In this document: positions 27,533 through 36,735 of the stretch, piece by piece
Layout: each line of letters starts with the position of its first letter
How positions within the stretch are numbered: position 1 is the first letter of the stretch
NCBI GenBank assembly: GCA_013416435.1
Contig: JACCEN010000011.1
Span: forward strand, 111,500 to 175,499
Source of the DNA: Alcaligenaceae bacterium
GTDB taxonomy: Bacteria; Pseudomonadota; Gammaproteobacteria; Burkholderiales; Burkholderiaceae_B
Reading direction: 5' to 3'
Length of the DNA: 64,000 nt
Program-made: the position numbers and the translations under genes
Notes under the pieces: model-generated
Databases searched by the model: none
What the model was told of the DNA's origin: nothing
The model's input: the letters and a program-made list of their open reading frames with translations, nothing else

Positions 27533-28288
27533 TCAGGGAACCAGCGATTCGTCGCGCTGCCTCGCGGACAGGAACAAGCGCGGCATGTCCATGACGCTAA
27601 GCTCGCCTGCCTGTCGCGGCCCCGCGCCGAAGTACAGATGTTCCGGCGCGACTTCCCCCGCCTCGATGAAGGGAAGCGCATATATGCGCACATGGCGCGA
27701 GGCCACTTGCATGGCATGCGTCTCGTCGCGCCGCTGCAACGCTTCCAGCAACACCTGGTGATCGTCCCACGATGACTGGGCTTGTTCGAAAGAGAACGGA
27801 CCATGGTGTCGGCGGTAGGGGCGCGTGCGCTTGCGCAGATAGATCAGTTGCGAACGCAGATAGCTGTTGCCACAGCCGCCGTAGATGCATTCGTGGAATT
27901 CCTTGTCGTACTGGCGGTAGGCGTCGATATCCTGCCGTGATAGGGCATCGTTGCCCAATTCCTGCAGATAGCGCGCCTTCTTCAGTTGCGAATCGCTGAT
28001 GCGCTGGGCGGCCAGGCTGGCGCACAGACCTTCGAAATACGCCATCGATTCGAACATTTCGCGCAGTTCGCCAGCGGAAAGCTGCACCACATAGATTCCG
28101 GCCCTGGGCACAATACGGACGTAGCCTTCCGCGGAAAGCTGAAGCAGCGCCTCGCGCACGGGCGTGCGGGATACGTCGAACATCTTGCACAGCAAGGTTT
28201 CGTCCAGGGTCGTACCGGGCGCCAGTGCACCGTCGACAATGCGGCCTTCGAGTTCCGCGCGCACACGGTCTGTATTGGTGACGAACAT
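27533..28288 (-). CDS. GntR-family regulator with FCD domain
   Basis: 251 aa. Winged HTH (LEGRIVDGALAPGTTLDETLLCKMFDVSRTPVREALLQLSAEGYV, residues about 12-58), then an FCD all-helical domain with the metal-binding pattern D-x3-H (DKEFHECIYGG) and later histidines (DDHQVLLEAL, ASRHVRIYAL). No catabolic gene is adjacent, so its target is unknown. It has an unusual Pro/Arg-containing C-terminal extension past the FCD domain. Confidence 0.88.
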   Translation of the reverse strand: MFVTNTDRVRAELEGRIVDGALAPGTTLDETLLCKMFDVSRTPVREALLQLSAEGYVRIVPRAGIYVVQLSAGELREMFESMAYFEGLCASLAAQRISDSQLKKARYLQELGNDALSRQDIDAYRQYDKEFHECIYGGCGNSYLRSQLIYLRKRTRPYRRHHGPFSFEQAQSSWDDHQVLLEALQRRDETHAMQVASRHVRIYALPFIEAGEVAPEHLYFGAGPRQAGELSVMDMPRLFLSARQRDESLVP

Positions 28289-28590
28289 ATATCGGGATAC
28301 GGAAAAGTGCGGCGGCGGTTCAACGTGTCGAGCAGGCGCCCCCGTCCATTAATACTGATTTTTATTCATTTTATCGGCCCAAATACGCTCTTCAAGCGCC
28401 GATTACACGTCATAAGACGCCTTATTAAAGGGTTTTGCCAAGGGAGGGAAGCAGGATCCCGCCACATGCCGGGCACGACAATTGCTCTAAGCCGGCAGCT
28501 CGCCAATGCCGGGGGAACGATGCACCACCGCTGGGCATGGCGATCCTCAGGTATGATTTTCCGCAGTTCCAACCTACCTCCGCGAGCCAC
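28289..28590. other. 302-nt intergenic region without a recognised gene
   Basis: Divergent spacer between the GntR gene and galU. The left half is AT-rich (TGATTTTTATTCATTTTATC near 28355-28375) and presumably holds both promoters; no convincing ORF, RNA or palindromic repeat was seen. Confidence 0.5.
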
Positions 28591-29427
28591 ATGAAACCGA
28601 TACGCAAAGCTGTTTTTCCCGTTGCCGGACTAGGTACCCGGTTCCTCCCGGCCACCAAGGCCATGCCCAAAGAAATGCTTCCCATCGTCGACAAACCCTT
28701 GATCCAGTATGCGGTCGAGGAAGCCATTGCCGCGGGCATTACAGACCTGATCTTCATCACGGGCCGCAACAAACGCGCAATCGAAGACCATTTCGACCGC
28801 GCGCCCGAACTGGAAGCGGAGCTTACCGCCAAGCACAAGAACGCATTGCTGGACGTCGTGCGCAACGTCATACCTTCCCACGTCAATTGCATCTATACCC
28901 GTCAGCCGGCGCCGCTGGGCCTCGGCCATGCCGTGCTGTGCGCCGCGCCCATCGTCGGCAACGAACCATTTGCCGTCCTGCTGGCCGATGACCTGATCGA
29001 CGCCGACACCTCGGTCACCCAGCAACTGGTCGAAGCCGCGCACCAGCAGAACGGCAGCGTGCTCGCCATACAGAATGTGGATCGCGCAGACACCAACAAG
29101 TACGGCATCATTTCCGGGGACTCGGTCAACGCCAACACCACACGCGTGTCGGGCATGATCGAGAAACCCGCCCCCGACGTCGCGCCCAGCACCCTGGCGG
29201 TCGTTGGCCGCTATGTGCTCGAACCCGAAATTTTCGACCATCTGCGCCAGACCAGCGCCGGCGTCGGTGGTGAAATCCAGTTGACCGACGGTATCGCCAG
29301 CCTGCTCAAGGCCAAGTCGGTGTTCGGCCTGCAATACGAAGGCCTGCGCTACGACTGCGGGAATAAGGAGGGCTTCTTCAAGGCGACTGTGGAGCTGGGG
29401 AAGAAGTACCATGGACTAATGCTGTGA
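28591..29427 (+). CDS. galU: UTP--glucose-1-phosphate uridylyltransferase
   Basis: 278 aa. Makes UDP-glucose for LPS, capsule and trehalose. [19 protein letters not shown] is the nucleotide-binding signature, followed by [21 protein letters not shown] and the C-terminal YDCGNKEGF. The start at 28591 matches the family; longer in-frame starts are rejected. Followed by an unusual tandem array of half palindromes. Confidence 0.97.
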   Translation: MKPIRKAVFPVAGLGTRFLPATKAMPKEMLPIVDKPLIQYAVEEAIAAGITDLIFITGRNKRAIEDHFDRAPELEAELTAKHKNALLDVVRNVIPSHVNCIYTRQPAPLGLGHAVLCAAPIVGNEPFAVLLADDLIDADTSVTQQLVEAAHQQNGSVLAIQNVDRADTNKYGIISGDSVNANTTRVSGMIEKPAPDVAPSTLAVVGRYVLEPEIFDHLRQTSAGVGGEIQLTDGIASLLKAKSVFGLQYEGLRYDCGNKEGFFKATVELGKKYHGLML

Positions 29428-29430
29428 TGC

Positions 29431-29608
29431 AGGGGTCAGACCCCATGCGGAGGTCCAGGGGTCAGACCCCATACGGAGGTCCAGGGGTCAGACCCCATAC
29501 GGAGGTCCAGGGGTCAGACCCCGTACGGGGTCTGACCCCAACTCACCCCAGGGGTCCGACCCCGGCGCCATTACGAGAGGTCAGACCCCACTTGGGGTCT
29601 GACCCCCT
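29431..29608. repeat. Tandem 26-bp array of half elements plus full palindromes
   Basis: Three consecutive 26-bp units start at 29431, 29457 and 29483, each made of AGGGGTCAGACCCC followed by ATRCGGAGGTCC; the fourth (29509) becomes a perfect full palindrome (29510-29539, GTAC). Further units lie at 29551-29563 and 29579-29608, the last inside the waaA reading frame. Only here do half-elements form a head-to-tail array. Confidence 0.92.
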
Positions 29609-30917
29609 CATTCAGCCCGCCCAGCACACGGGCCACCGCCCCGGTGTGCTTCTGCACCCAATGCGCGCCCGCTTCGCCCATGCGCGCAAGGCGCTGAGGT
29701 TCGTCCAGCAATTGCACCGCCATTTGCAAGGCGGCATCGACATTGGGCGCGCGCAGTGCCGCGCCTTCGTCCATGGCGTCAACCACCGCCTGCTCGAAGT
29801 TGCGTGTATGCGGTCCCACGATCACCGGCACGCCCACCGCGCAGGCTTCGATGAGGTTCTGGCCGCCCAACGGCTCGAAGCTTCCCGCCACGATGGCGAC
29901 CTGGCTCATGGCGTAGTACCACGGCATCTCGCCCAAGGTGTCGCCCAGCAGCACGGCGACGTTCTCGCAAGCGTGGAACGCCGTTGAACTGCAGTCTCCC
30001 GCCTCGATGAGCTCCGAACGGCGCACGAACGGCAAGCGCGCCTGCTTCAATTGCTCCGCCGCCTCGTCGAATCGTTCCGGATGCCGCGGAATCAGGCAGA
30101 AAAGCACGCGATCGGCAATGTCCTTTCCATGGTTTTGAGCGCGCTTGACCAGCCGATCGATCGCGGCAATGAACAACGCATCTTCGCCTTCGCGGGTGCT
30201 GGCGATGGCGATGACCTTGCGGGCAAGGCCCGCCCCGAACTCCCGGCCGCGCTGTATCTTGTCGGCCGGCAAGGAAATATCGAACTTGAAGTTGCCCGAT
30301 ACGCGCACCCCCACGGCACCCGCCTGCTCCAGCCGCTGCGCATCATGCAGCGTCTGGGCGTAGACGGCATGGAAGCTCGCGTATGCATCACGCATGACAC
30401 TGCCTATCCGCAGGCTTTGCCGCAAGGCGTGGTCGGAGAACCGTGCGCTGGCCAGGATCATGGGCACCCCATGCCGGCGCGCCGATGCCAATAGATTCGG
30501 CCATACCTCGCGCTCGATCAGGATGCCGGCCCGGGGACTGTAGTGCGTCATGAAACGGCTTGTCGCGCCCGGAAAATCATACGGCAGCCATTGCTGCTCC
30601 AGCCGCCCCTGCGCGACGGCCTGGGCAAAGGCCCGCTGCCCCTCGGCGCGGCCGGTGACCGTCATGTGGGTAAGCAACACCGGGAAGTCCTGGTCCAGCA
30701 GTGCCTGAATCAAAGGCTGCGCCGCGCGCGTTTCGCCCAGGCTGACCGCATGCACCCATACCGGGCTTCGGCTTTGCGCGGGGGCCGCATAGCGCCCGAA
30801 CCGGGTGCCGGCACACACGCCCCAGTCTCCGCCCGAACGGCGTGCGCGCAGGGCCATCCAGCCCAGCAAGCCGGGAGACAGCAGTCTGACGAGCGCGGTA
30901 TAGAAAAAACGATTCAA
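29571..30917 (-). CDS. waaA: 3-deoxy-D-manno-octulosonic acid transferase (Kdo transferase)
   Basis: 448-aa GT30 glycosyltransferase on the inner face of the cytoplasmic membrane. N-terminal membrane anchor, then WVHAVSLGETRAAQPLI, ILIEREVWPNLLASA (catalytic Glu region) and VAGSFEPLGGQNLIEACA in the CMP-Kdo domain. Adds Kdo to lipid A precursor. The tail GVRPQVGSDLS is translated repeat. Next to waaC on the same strand. Confidence 0.95.
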   Translation of the reverse strand: MNRFFYTALVRLLSPGLLGWMALRARRSGGDWGVCAGTRFGRYAAPAQSRSPVWVHAVSLGETRAAQPLIQALLDQDFPVLLTHMTVTGRAEGQRAFAQAVAQGRLEQQWLPYDFPGATSRFMTHYSPRAGILIEREVWPNLLASARRHGVPMILASARFSDHALRQSLRIGSVMRDAYASFHAVYAQTLHDAQRLEQAGAVGVRVSGNFKFDISLPADKIQRGREFGAGLARKVIAIASTREGEDALFIAAIDRLVKRAQNHGKDIADRVLFCLIPRHPERFDEAAEQLKQARLPFVRRSELIEAGDCSSTAFHACENVAVLLGDTLGEMPWYYAMSQVAIVAGSFEPLGGQNLIEACAVGVPVIVGPHTRNFEQAVVDAMDEGAALRAPNVDAALQMAVQLLDEPQRLARMGEAGAHWVQKHTGAVARVLGGLNEGVRPQVGSDLS

Positions 30918-31007
30918 AAAAAGCCTGTTGCGTCCAGAAGATGAACTATTTTAAGCATAAAATAGAAGAATCACTTACAGCACGTATAAAACAGTAACGT
31001 GCGCCGA

Positions 31008-31994
31008 TCAAGCGAGCGCATCGCCCCCCAGGGGCACAGTCTGTGTCGCCAGCGCCTGATCAACCGCGCTCAGCACCGTTTCGGCCGAAGGCGCGTTACC
31101 GCGCTCGCCCAGGCTGGCCGTGTAGGCCGGCCCCTCGAGCGGCGTCCGGACCGGCGTCGACGCCTTGTAGATGCCTATGGTCGGTCGGCCCAGGCCCGCC
31201 GACAAATGGGTCAGCCCGCTATCGAGGCCAACCATGATGCGCGCCCCGGCCAGCACTTTGGCCACTTCGGTGAGGCTCATCCGGGGCAGGACTTCGGCCT
31301 CCGCATTGCCCTGCACCAGCTTTTGGGCGCGAGCGGTTTCCGTGGGGCTGCCCGACAGCAGCTTGAGGCTCAGGCCTTTTTCCCGCAGGCGGCCGAAGAC
31401 CTTGTGCCAGTCTTCTTCCGGCCAGAGCTTGTCGTCGCGGCTGGCCGAGGGCATGATCACCGCGTACGGCTGTATTTCGACACCGTCGGTGATGCGTTCC
31501 AGGCCGAAATCCGGAGGGCCTTCATAGGTATAGCCGAATGCGGCCGCCGCCAGCTTGCGCTGGCGCGCGACTGCGGGCTGCCAGAATTCGACGGTGTGCT
31601 TGACGTCGTAAAAGAGGGAGGCCAGGGGTTCGCGCGCGGAGCGCATGTCCAGACCATGCCGCAGGCCATGGGTCTGGCGCACCAGCCAGATGGATTTCAT
31701 GAGCGCCTGCATGTCGAGCACGATGTCGTAGTGGCGCGCATCCAGATTCTTGCGCAGCGCGGCGCGCGCCGCGCGCGTTTCCGCCGACCACCAATGCTTG
31801 CGCCAGCGCCGATGGGCCACGGGTATGGTTTCGCTGACCGCCCGGTGCCAGCCCGGGATCTCGGCGAAGCTTTCTTCGACGATCCAGTCGATTTGCGCGC
31901 CTGGAACGTGGGCCGCGATGTCGGACATGGCGGGCAGCATATGGACCAGATCCCCGAGCGAGGAAGTGCGGACGATCAGGATTTTCTTGCTCAT
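31008..31994 (-). CDS. waaC: Lipopolysaccharide heptosyltransferase I
   Basis: 328-aa GT9 enzyme that adds the first heptose to Kdo2-lipid A. ILIVRTSSLGDLVHMLPAM is the N-terminal signature, VLDMQALMKSIWLVR follows, and VGLDSGLTHLSAGLGRPTIGIY is the ADP-heptose-binding segment. 90 nt upstream of waaA, same direction, giving an LPS inner-core pair. Confidence 0.95.
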   Translation of the reverse strand: MSKKILIVRTSSLGDLVHMLPAMSDIAAHVPGAQIDWIVEESFAEIPGWHRAVSETIPVAHRRWRKHWWSAETRAARAALRKNLDARHYDIVLDMQALMKSIWLVRQTHGLRHGLDMRSAREPLASLFYDVKHTVEFWQPAVARQRKLAAAAFGYTYEGPPDFGLERITDGVEIQPYAVIMPSASRDDKLWPEEDWHKVFGRLREKGLSLKLLSGSPTETARAQKLVQGNAEAEVLPRMSLTEVAKVLAGARIMVGLDSGLTHLSAGLGRPTIGIYKASTPVRTPLEGPAYTASLGERGNAPSAETVLSAVDQALATQTVPLGGDALA

Positions 31995-32048
31995 GGCGCC
32001 ATTATAAATACATCGCGCCGGGGGCGTATCCGCCGTAAATCTCAGTTC

Positions 32049-32954
32049 TCAAGCGGGCTTGCGGCTGCGCCATTCGACCAATGCGATCGTGACGCCGCTG
32101 GCGCAGATCACGGCGATGCCCAGCCAGGTGAGCGGATCCGGAAACTGGCCCCATATGAGCCAGCCCAAGGTCGCCGCGCTGACGATCTGCAAATACAGGA
32201 AGGGGGCGAGCATCGAGGCGGGGGCGTAGCGGTACGCCTGGATCTGCAGCAAATGGCCCAATGCACCCCAGAAACCCGTCGAGACCAGCACCACCCACTG
32301 CCAGGCGTCGAGCGCCGCCAGCATGGGCTGTATCGTGGGCCATACGAACGGCAAGGCCACCGTGAGCAGCAGGCTGCCCACGGCGCCGCTCCAGAGCAGG
32401 GTCGTGAACGGGTCCTCGGCGGCCAGTCGCCGCGTGGCAATGAATTGCGTGGCAAACAGGCAGGCGGTCAGCAGCCCGCACAGCGTGCCCAATGGATGCA
32501 GCCCAGCATCGGGACGGATGATGATCAGCACGCCCAGGAAACCCACGCCCGCCGCCACCCAGCGCGACAGGCGGGCAGGTTCCTTCAGCAGCCAGGGCGC
32601 CACCGCCAGCATGATCAGCGGCGCCAGAAAATTGATGGCCGTGGCTTCCGCCTGCGGCAGGTAGCGCAGCGTCGTGAAAAAGGACAGCGTTGCCAGCAGC
32701 ATGACGCCGCCGCGCGTGATCTGGGCGCCCGGGCGTTTGGTTCGCAGCACCTTGGCGCCGCGCGCAGGCAGGACCAGCCCCAGCACCAGCAGCAGGTGCA
32801 CCACGTAGCGCACCCAGCAAAGCACCACCAGGGAGACACCGGCGCCCATCACCCATTTGCCGCTGGCGTCCAGGCCGGACAGCGCCCAGGACGAAAGCAC
32901 GAGCACGCCTATGCCCACGAAGGGGCGACCGGTACCACTGGCTGACGGTTTCAT
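32049..32954 (-). CDS. EamA/DMT-family transporter
   Basis: 301 aa with ten predicted membrane spans arranged as two EamA repeats (about 10-140 and 150-295; ASMLAPFLYLQIVSAATLGWLIWG is in the second). Substrate unknown; members export amino acids or metabolites. Its ATG overlaps the stop of the gamma-carbonic-anhydrase gene by one base (TAATG), so the two are coupled. Confidence 0.9.
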   Translation of the reverse strand: MKPSASGTGRPFVGIGVLVLSSWALSGLDASGKWVMGAGVSLVVLCWVRYVVHLLLVLGLVLPARGAKVLRTKRPGAQITRGGVMLLATLSFFTTLRYLPQAEATAINFLAPLIMLAVAPWLLKEPARLSRWVAAGVGFLGVLIIIRPDAGLHPLGTLCGLLTACLFATQFIATRRLAAEDPFTTLLWSGAVGSLLLTVALPFVWPTIQPMLAALDAWQWVVLVSTGFWGALGHLLQIQAYRYAPASMLAPFLYLQIVSAATLGWLIWGQFPDPLTWLGIAVICASGVTIALVEWRSRKPA

Positions 32955-33475
32955 TACAAGGCAACGAGCTCTTTCTTGTAGCGCGACGCGCGCTCTATAT
33001 ACGTTTGCGTGTTGCGGCGCATGCCGGCGATGTCTTCGTCGGAAAGCGTACGCACCAGCTTGGCCGGGGCCCCCAGGATGAGCGACCTTTCGGGGAACAC
33101 CTTGCCTTCGGTAACGACCGCGCCGGCCCCCACCAGGCTGTCCTTGCCGATGACCGCCCGATTCAGCACCACCGCCTGTATGCCGATGAGCGCGCCGTCT
33201 TCGACCGTGCAGCCGTGCAGCATGGCCTGGTGGCCGATGGTGACGTTTTCGCCGATATGCACCGGGCAGCCCGGATCATTATGCAGCACCGCCCCTTCCT
33301 GTACGTTGGACCCCTTGCCGATGACGATGGGCTCGTTGTCGGCACGAATCACCGCCCCCGGCCACACGCTGGTGTTTTCATGCAGCGTGGCCTGCCCGAT
33401 GATCGTGGCCTCGGCCGCAACGAAAGCGGACTCGTGGATGTCGGGAGCCAGATTGCCAAGCTTGTAACAGGTCAT
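32954..33475 (-). CDS. Gamma-carbonic anhydrase family protein (YrdA-like)
   Basis: 173-aa left-handed beta-helix protein with hexapeptide repeats. Ligand histidines are visible in AVLHNDPGCPVHIGENVTIGHQAMLHGC (three His in the family pattern). Members bind zinc or iron; many are not proven carbonic anhydrases. Divergent from a 70-aa gene at 33600 with an extended palindrome between them. Confidence 0.92.
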   Translation of the reverse strand: MTCYKLGNLAPDIHESAFVAAEATIIGQATLHENTSVWPGAVIRADNEPIVIGKGSNVQEGAVLHNDPGCPVHIGENVTIGHQAMLHGCTVEDGALIGIQAVVLNRAVIGKDSLVGAGAVVTEGKVFPERSLILGAPAKLVRTLSDEDIAGMRRNTQTYIERASRYKKELVAL

Positions 33476-33540
33476 GATGAACGCAGTGTCTCGATATTGA
33501 AAAGCCTACAGATCGTAGCAGGAAAATCGGCGGCGGTTAA

Positions 33541-33583
33541 GGGGTCGAGGGGTCAGACCCCATGCGGGGTCTGACCCCTCGAC
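33541..33583. repeat. Extended palindromic element (single unit, about 20-bp arms)
   Basis: The usual unit (33549-33578, ATGC spacer) carries matching outer arms GGTCGA/TCGACC, so each arm is about 19 nt. It lies in the divergent spacer between the gamma-carbonic-anhydrase-like gene and the 70-aa gene. Confidence 0.9.
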
Positions 33584-33599
33584 CGCTTACAATATCCTA

Positions 33600-33812
33600 A
33601 TGAGCAATTGGTACATTCTGCCGAACGGCAACATCAAGCATACGAACGGGCTCGAACTCCAGCCCGAGAAAGACTGGTTTCCCACGCCGGAAAGCATGGA
33701 GGCCATGTTCGCCGCCCAGCGCGCGCTGGGCACGCCGGATGAACTGATCGTCAAGCGCATGATGGACATGGCTGTCGACGCCGAGCGCTGGCTGCGGGAC
33801 AACGTAGGCTGA
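33600..33812 (+). CDS. Hypothetical 70-aa protein
   Basis: Begins MSNWYILPNGNIKHTNGLEL and continues with a helical segment ESMEAMFAAQRALGTPDELIVKRMMDMAVDAE. Good codon use and a compact acidic composition argue for a real gene, but no function is recognised and there is no signal peptide or membrane span. Isolated on both sides by palindromes; convergent with the TolC-like gene. Confidence 0.7.
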   Translation: MSNWYILPNGNIKHTNGLELQPEKDWFPTPESMEAMFAAQRALGTPDELIVKRMMDMAVDAERWLRDNVG

Positions 33813-33815
33813 GCT

Positions 33816-33935
33816 TGGGGTCAGGCCCCATGCGGGGTCTGACCCCGGCGTTCGCGGTGGGGGGGTCAGACCCCGTACGGGGTCTGACCCCAGGCAACAG
33901 GAAGTAACGGGGTCAGACCCATAGGGTCTGACCCC
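33816..33935. repeat. Palindromic element cluster (3 units)
   Basis: Units at 33817-33846 (ATGC), 33862-33891 (GTAC) and 33908-33934 (shortened, ATA core), between the convergent 70-aa gene and the outer-membrane secretion gene. Confidence 0.92.
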
Positions 33936-33947
33936 AGTCAGCTTGAA

Positions 33948-35378
33948 TCAGGCCCCGGCCGGGAGCCGGCTGCCTTCGATGTTCACGGGCTTTCCGCCCC
34001 CATCGAAATACGCGCTGGTGACCGTGTCGATGGCGGCGGCGTCCAGTGTGCCGGCGGCGCCGGCGAGCATCAGGCGGGCCAGGACATATTGCAGCCGGGC
34101 CTGGGTAAGCTCCAGCCGCGAGCGGTAAAGCTGGTCTTGTGCGTCGAGGATGTCGACGATGCTGCGCGTGCCGGCCTGGTAGCCGCGCTCGACGGCCTTC
34201 AAGGCCGCCGCGCTGGACTCCACCGCCACGACCAGGGCCGCGATGCGCTCCGCGCCGCTGACGACCGCCTGATACTGGCGGGTGACTTCCACCGCGATGC
34301 GCTCGCGTGTCGCCTCGAGTTCCTGCGACGCGCGGTCGCGGTTATGGCGGGCCTGCGCGACCTGGGCGGACGTCAGCCCCCCGGAAAAAATCGGCAGGGA
34401 GATCTGTACGCCGAAGGATGTCGTGTTGCTGTCCTGGTCGCGCGTCGAGATGGTTTCGTTTTCGACCAGCCTGCGCGATGCGACGATGTCCAGCGTGGGC
34501 AGATGCCCGCCAAACGTGCGGTCGACTTCGCGCTCGGAAATGCGTACGGCCTCTATGCCGGCGCGGATTTCCGCATTGTTCGACATGGCCGCCGACAGCC
34601 AGCCTTCCAGGGTGGCCGGGTCCAGCGACCGCGTCTTGAAGCCGCTTTGCAAGCCGACGATGGCCGACGGCGCACTGCCCACCATTTCCTGGAGTTCGCG
34701 CCGCGCCACCACCAGCGCGTCCTGCGCCTGGATCAGGTCGGCCCGCGCCAGATCGCGCCGGGAACTGGTTTCCCGGACATCCGTGATCGTGCCTTCGCCG
34801 CTGTCGAAACGGCGCTGCGCGGCCAGGATCTGTTTCTCGTTGGCTTCCAGATAGCTTTGCGACAGCACCACGTTCTCGTAGGAAAGCAGAGTCTGGAAAT
34901 ACCGGTTGATCAGGCGCACCGCCGTATCCTTGGACCGGGTATCGAACACCGCAAGGCTGTAGTCCGCACGAGCGTTGCCTTGCCGGTACTCGGCGATGCG
35001 GCTCCAGTTGAAAACCGATTGCGTGGCCCGGATCTCGTTCGTCTTGGCCATGTAATCCAGATCGGTCGTCGCCACGCCCCCGAAAGCCGTAGGGCTGTCC
35101 AGCGTACCGCGGATCTTGTTGCGCCCCAGCGAGGCGCTGACTTGCGGCAGCAGCCCCGCACGGCCCATGGCGCGATTGGTCTGCCCCGCTTCGCGCTCGC
35201 TGATGGCCGCCTGATAAGTGGGATCGTTCTGCAGCGCGGCGCGCCATGCGTCTGACAAAGTCAGCACCGAACCGGGCGCCACAGCGGCCGGCACGGAAGC
35301 GGGGGGTTGCTGAGCCAGGGCGCCGCCCTGCGCGGCCATCAGGCAGACCACGCTTGCAAGAGCCAGGGCCATACGCAT
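33948..35378 (-). CDS. TolC-family outer membrane protein of a type I secretion system (SapF-like)
   Basis: 476 aa. Signal peptide 1-23 (ALASVVCLMAAQGGALAQ), then two OEP repeats: LTLSDAWRAALQNDPTYQAAISEREAGQT and, in the second half, LPIFSGGLTSAQVAQARHNRDRASQELE, ending with the YQAGTRSIVDILDAQDQLYRSRLELTQA segment. Forms the trimeric outer channel-tunnel. Begins 4 nt after the membrane fusion gene; last gene of the operon SapC, ABC, fusion, outer membrane. Confidence 0.94.
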   Translation of the reverse strand: MRMALALASVVCLMAAQGGALAQQPPASVPAAVAPGSVLTLSDAWRAALQNDPTYQAAISEREAGQTNRAMGRAGLLPQVSASLGRNKIRGTLDSPTAFGGVATTDLDYMAKTNEIRATQSVFNWSRIAEYRQGNARADYSLAVFDTRSKDTAVRLINRYFQTLLSYENVVLSQSYLEANEKQILAAQRRFDSGEGTITDVRETSSRRDLARADLIQAQDALVVARRELQEMVGSAPSAIVGLQSGFKTRSLDPATLEGWLSAAMSNNAEIRAGIEAVRISEREVDRTFGGHLPTLDIVASRRLVENETISTRDQDSNTTSFGVQISLPIFSGGLTSAQVAQARHNRDRASQELEATRERIAVEVTRQYQAVVSGAERIAALVVAVESSAAALKAVERGYQAGTRSIVDILDAQDQLYRSRLELTQARLQYVLARLMLAGAAGTLDAAAIDTVTSAYFDGGGKPVNIEGSRLPAGA

Positions 35379-35382
35379 GATG

Positions 35383-36735
35383 CTATTGCTCCTTGAAGGA
35401 TTTATCGAGCCGTTCGAGGAAGGGCTTGAGCAGATAGCTGAGCATAGTACGCTCGCCGGTGCGGATCAACACCGACGCCGGCATGCCCGGACGAATGGCG
35501 TTGCCCGCAAGCATCTCCATGCCCTTGGGGGTAACCTTCACTTGCGCCAGGTAGTAGGGCATGTGCGTGGCCTGGTCCACCAGCCGGTCGGCCGACACCG
35601 TCAGCACCTTGCCGGGAATATTGGGTGTCTGCGCATGGTTGAAGGCGGGGAAGGTGATTTCGACGTCCAGATCGGGGTGAACCTTGTCGATGGCCTGCAC
35701 CGGCACCTGCGCCTGAACGATATAAGTGTGGTCCAGAGGCACGATCTCCATGACCTCGGTGCCCGGACGGATGACACCGCCCACCGTATGCACGCTGAGG
35801 TTCTGGACATAGCCGTCGATGGGTGCGCGGATCTTGGTTTCGCGCACCGTGTAATCCAGCGCCGACAAGCGGTCGCCCAGCGCGGACGCTTCCTTCTGGA
35901 CCTCGGAAAGCTGGGACTGGACTTCTTTTTGATAGTCCTGGCGACGCTGCAGGATGCGCAGCTTCAGCTCGGCCACCTGATTGCGCGTGCGGCCGGCCTC
36001 GACCACATCATTGGACAGGGCGGCCTGCAATTGCGCCGCGTCGCGCTCCAGCTCGAACATGCGGTTACGCGGCAGATAGCCTTCCTTGGCCAGCTCGCGC
36101 ACGCCCTTCAGCTCGCGCTGGATGAAACCGATCTGGTTCTTGCGGTTGGCCTGCACCTGGGCCAGGCCCTTCAACTGCTGCTCGGCGCCATTCAGGTTCT
36201 CTTGCAGGATCGCGATTTCGCCCTCGAGGGCCTCGCGCCGCGTGGCGAACAGCATGTCCTGCGTGCTGGTGGCGCTGATGTAGCGCGGATCCGCCTGGAA
36301 ACGCTCGGCCACGGCCGGGTCGTACACGATCTTGGGCAAGCCGTCGCGTTCGGCCAGCAAGCGCGCTTCCGAGGTCTTGGCCAGAATGTACTGGGAGCTG
36401 ATCACCCCCTGCTCCGCCACCGCGCGGGTGTCGTTCAGGCGTATGAGGATCTGCCCGGACTTCACCTGGTCGCCCTCGCGCACCAAGATTTCCTCGATCG
36501 TGCCGCCTTCCAGATGCTGGACCGACTTGCGATTGCCGAAGACCTGCACGGTAGCGTTGGCGGGAATGCCGGCATCCAGGGGCGCAAACGCCGCCCACGC
36601 CGCAAAGCCGCCGAAACCGATCAGCAGTACCGCCAGGCCCCAGCGCAACGGCGCCCCGAAGTTCGTATCGACCTTGCCGCCCGGCATGTCCAGGCTGTTG
36701 TCGGAGTCTTTCTTTTTCAACCAATTCATGTTCAA
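35383..36735 (-). CDS. Type I secretion membrane fusion protein, HlyD family (SapE-like)
   Basis: 450 aa. One N-terminal membrane span (WGLAVLLIGFGGFAAWAAFAPL, about 32-53), a biotinyl-lipoyl half-motif (VQHLEGGTIEEILVREGDQVKSGQ), a long coiled coil (about 120-290) and the second lipoyl half plus beta-barrel (IRAPIDGYVQNLSVHTVGGVI). This is the PrtE/AprE subgroup. ATGA overlap (4 nt) with the ABC gene. Confidence 0.95.
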   Translation of the reverse strand: MNMNWLKKKDSDNSLDMPGGKVDTNFGAPLRWGLAVLLIGFGGFAAWAAFAPLDAGIPANATVQVFGNRKSVQHLEGGTIEEILVREGDQVKSGQILIRLNDTRAVAEQGVISSQYILAKTSEARLLAERDGLPKIVYDPAVAERFQADPRYISATSTQDMLFATRREALEGEIAILQENLNGAEQQLKGLAQVQANRKNQIGFIQRELKGVRELAKEGYLPRNRMFELERDAAQLQAALSNDVVEAGRTRNQVAELKLRILQRRQDYQKEVQSQLSEVQKEASALGDRLSALDYTVRETKIRAPIDGYVQNLSVHTVGGVIRPGTEVMEIVPLDHTYIVQAQVPVQAIDKVHPDLDVEITFPAFNHAQTPNIPGKVLTVSADRLVDQATHMPYYLAQVKVTPKGMEMLAGNAIRPGMPASVLIRTGERTMLSYLLKPFLERLDKSFKEQ

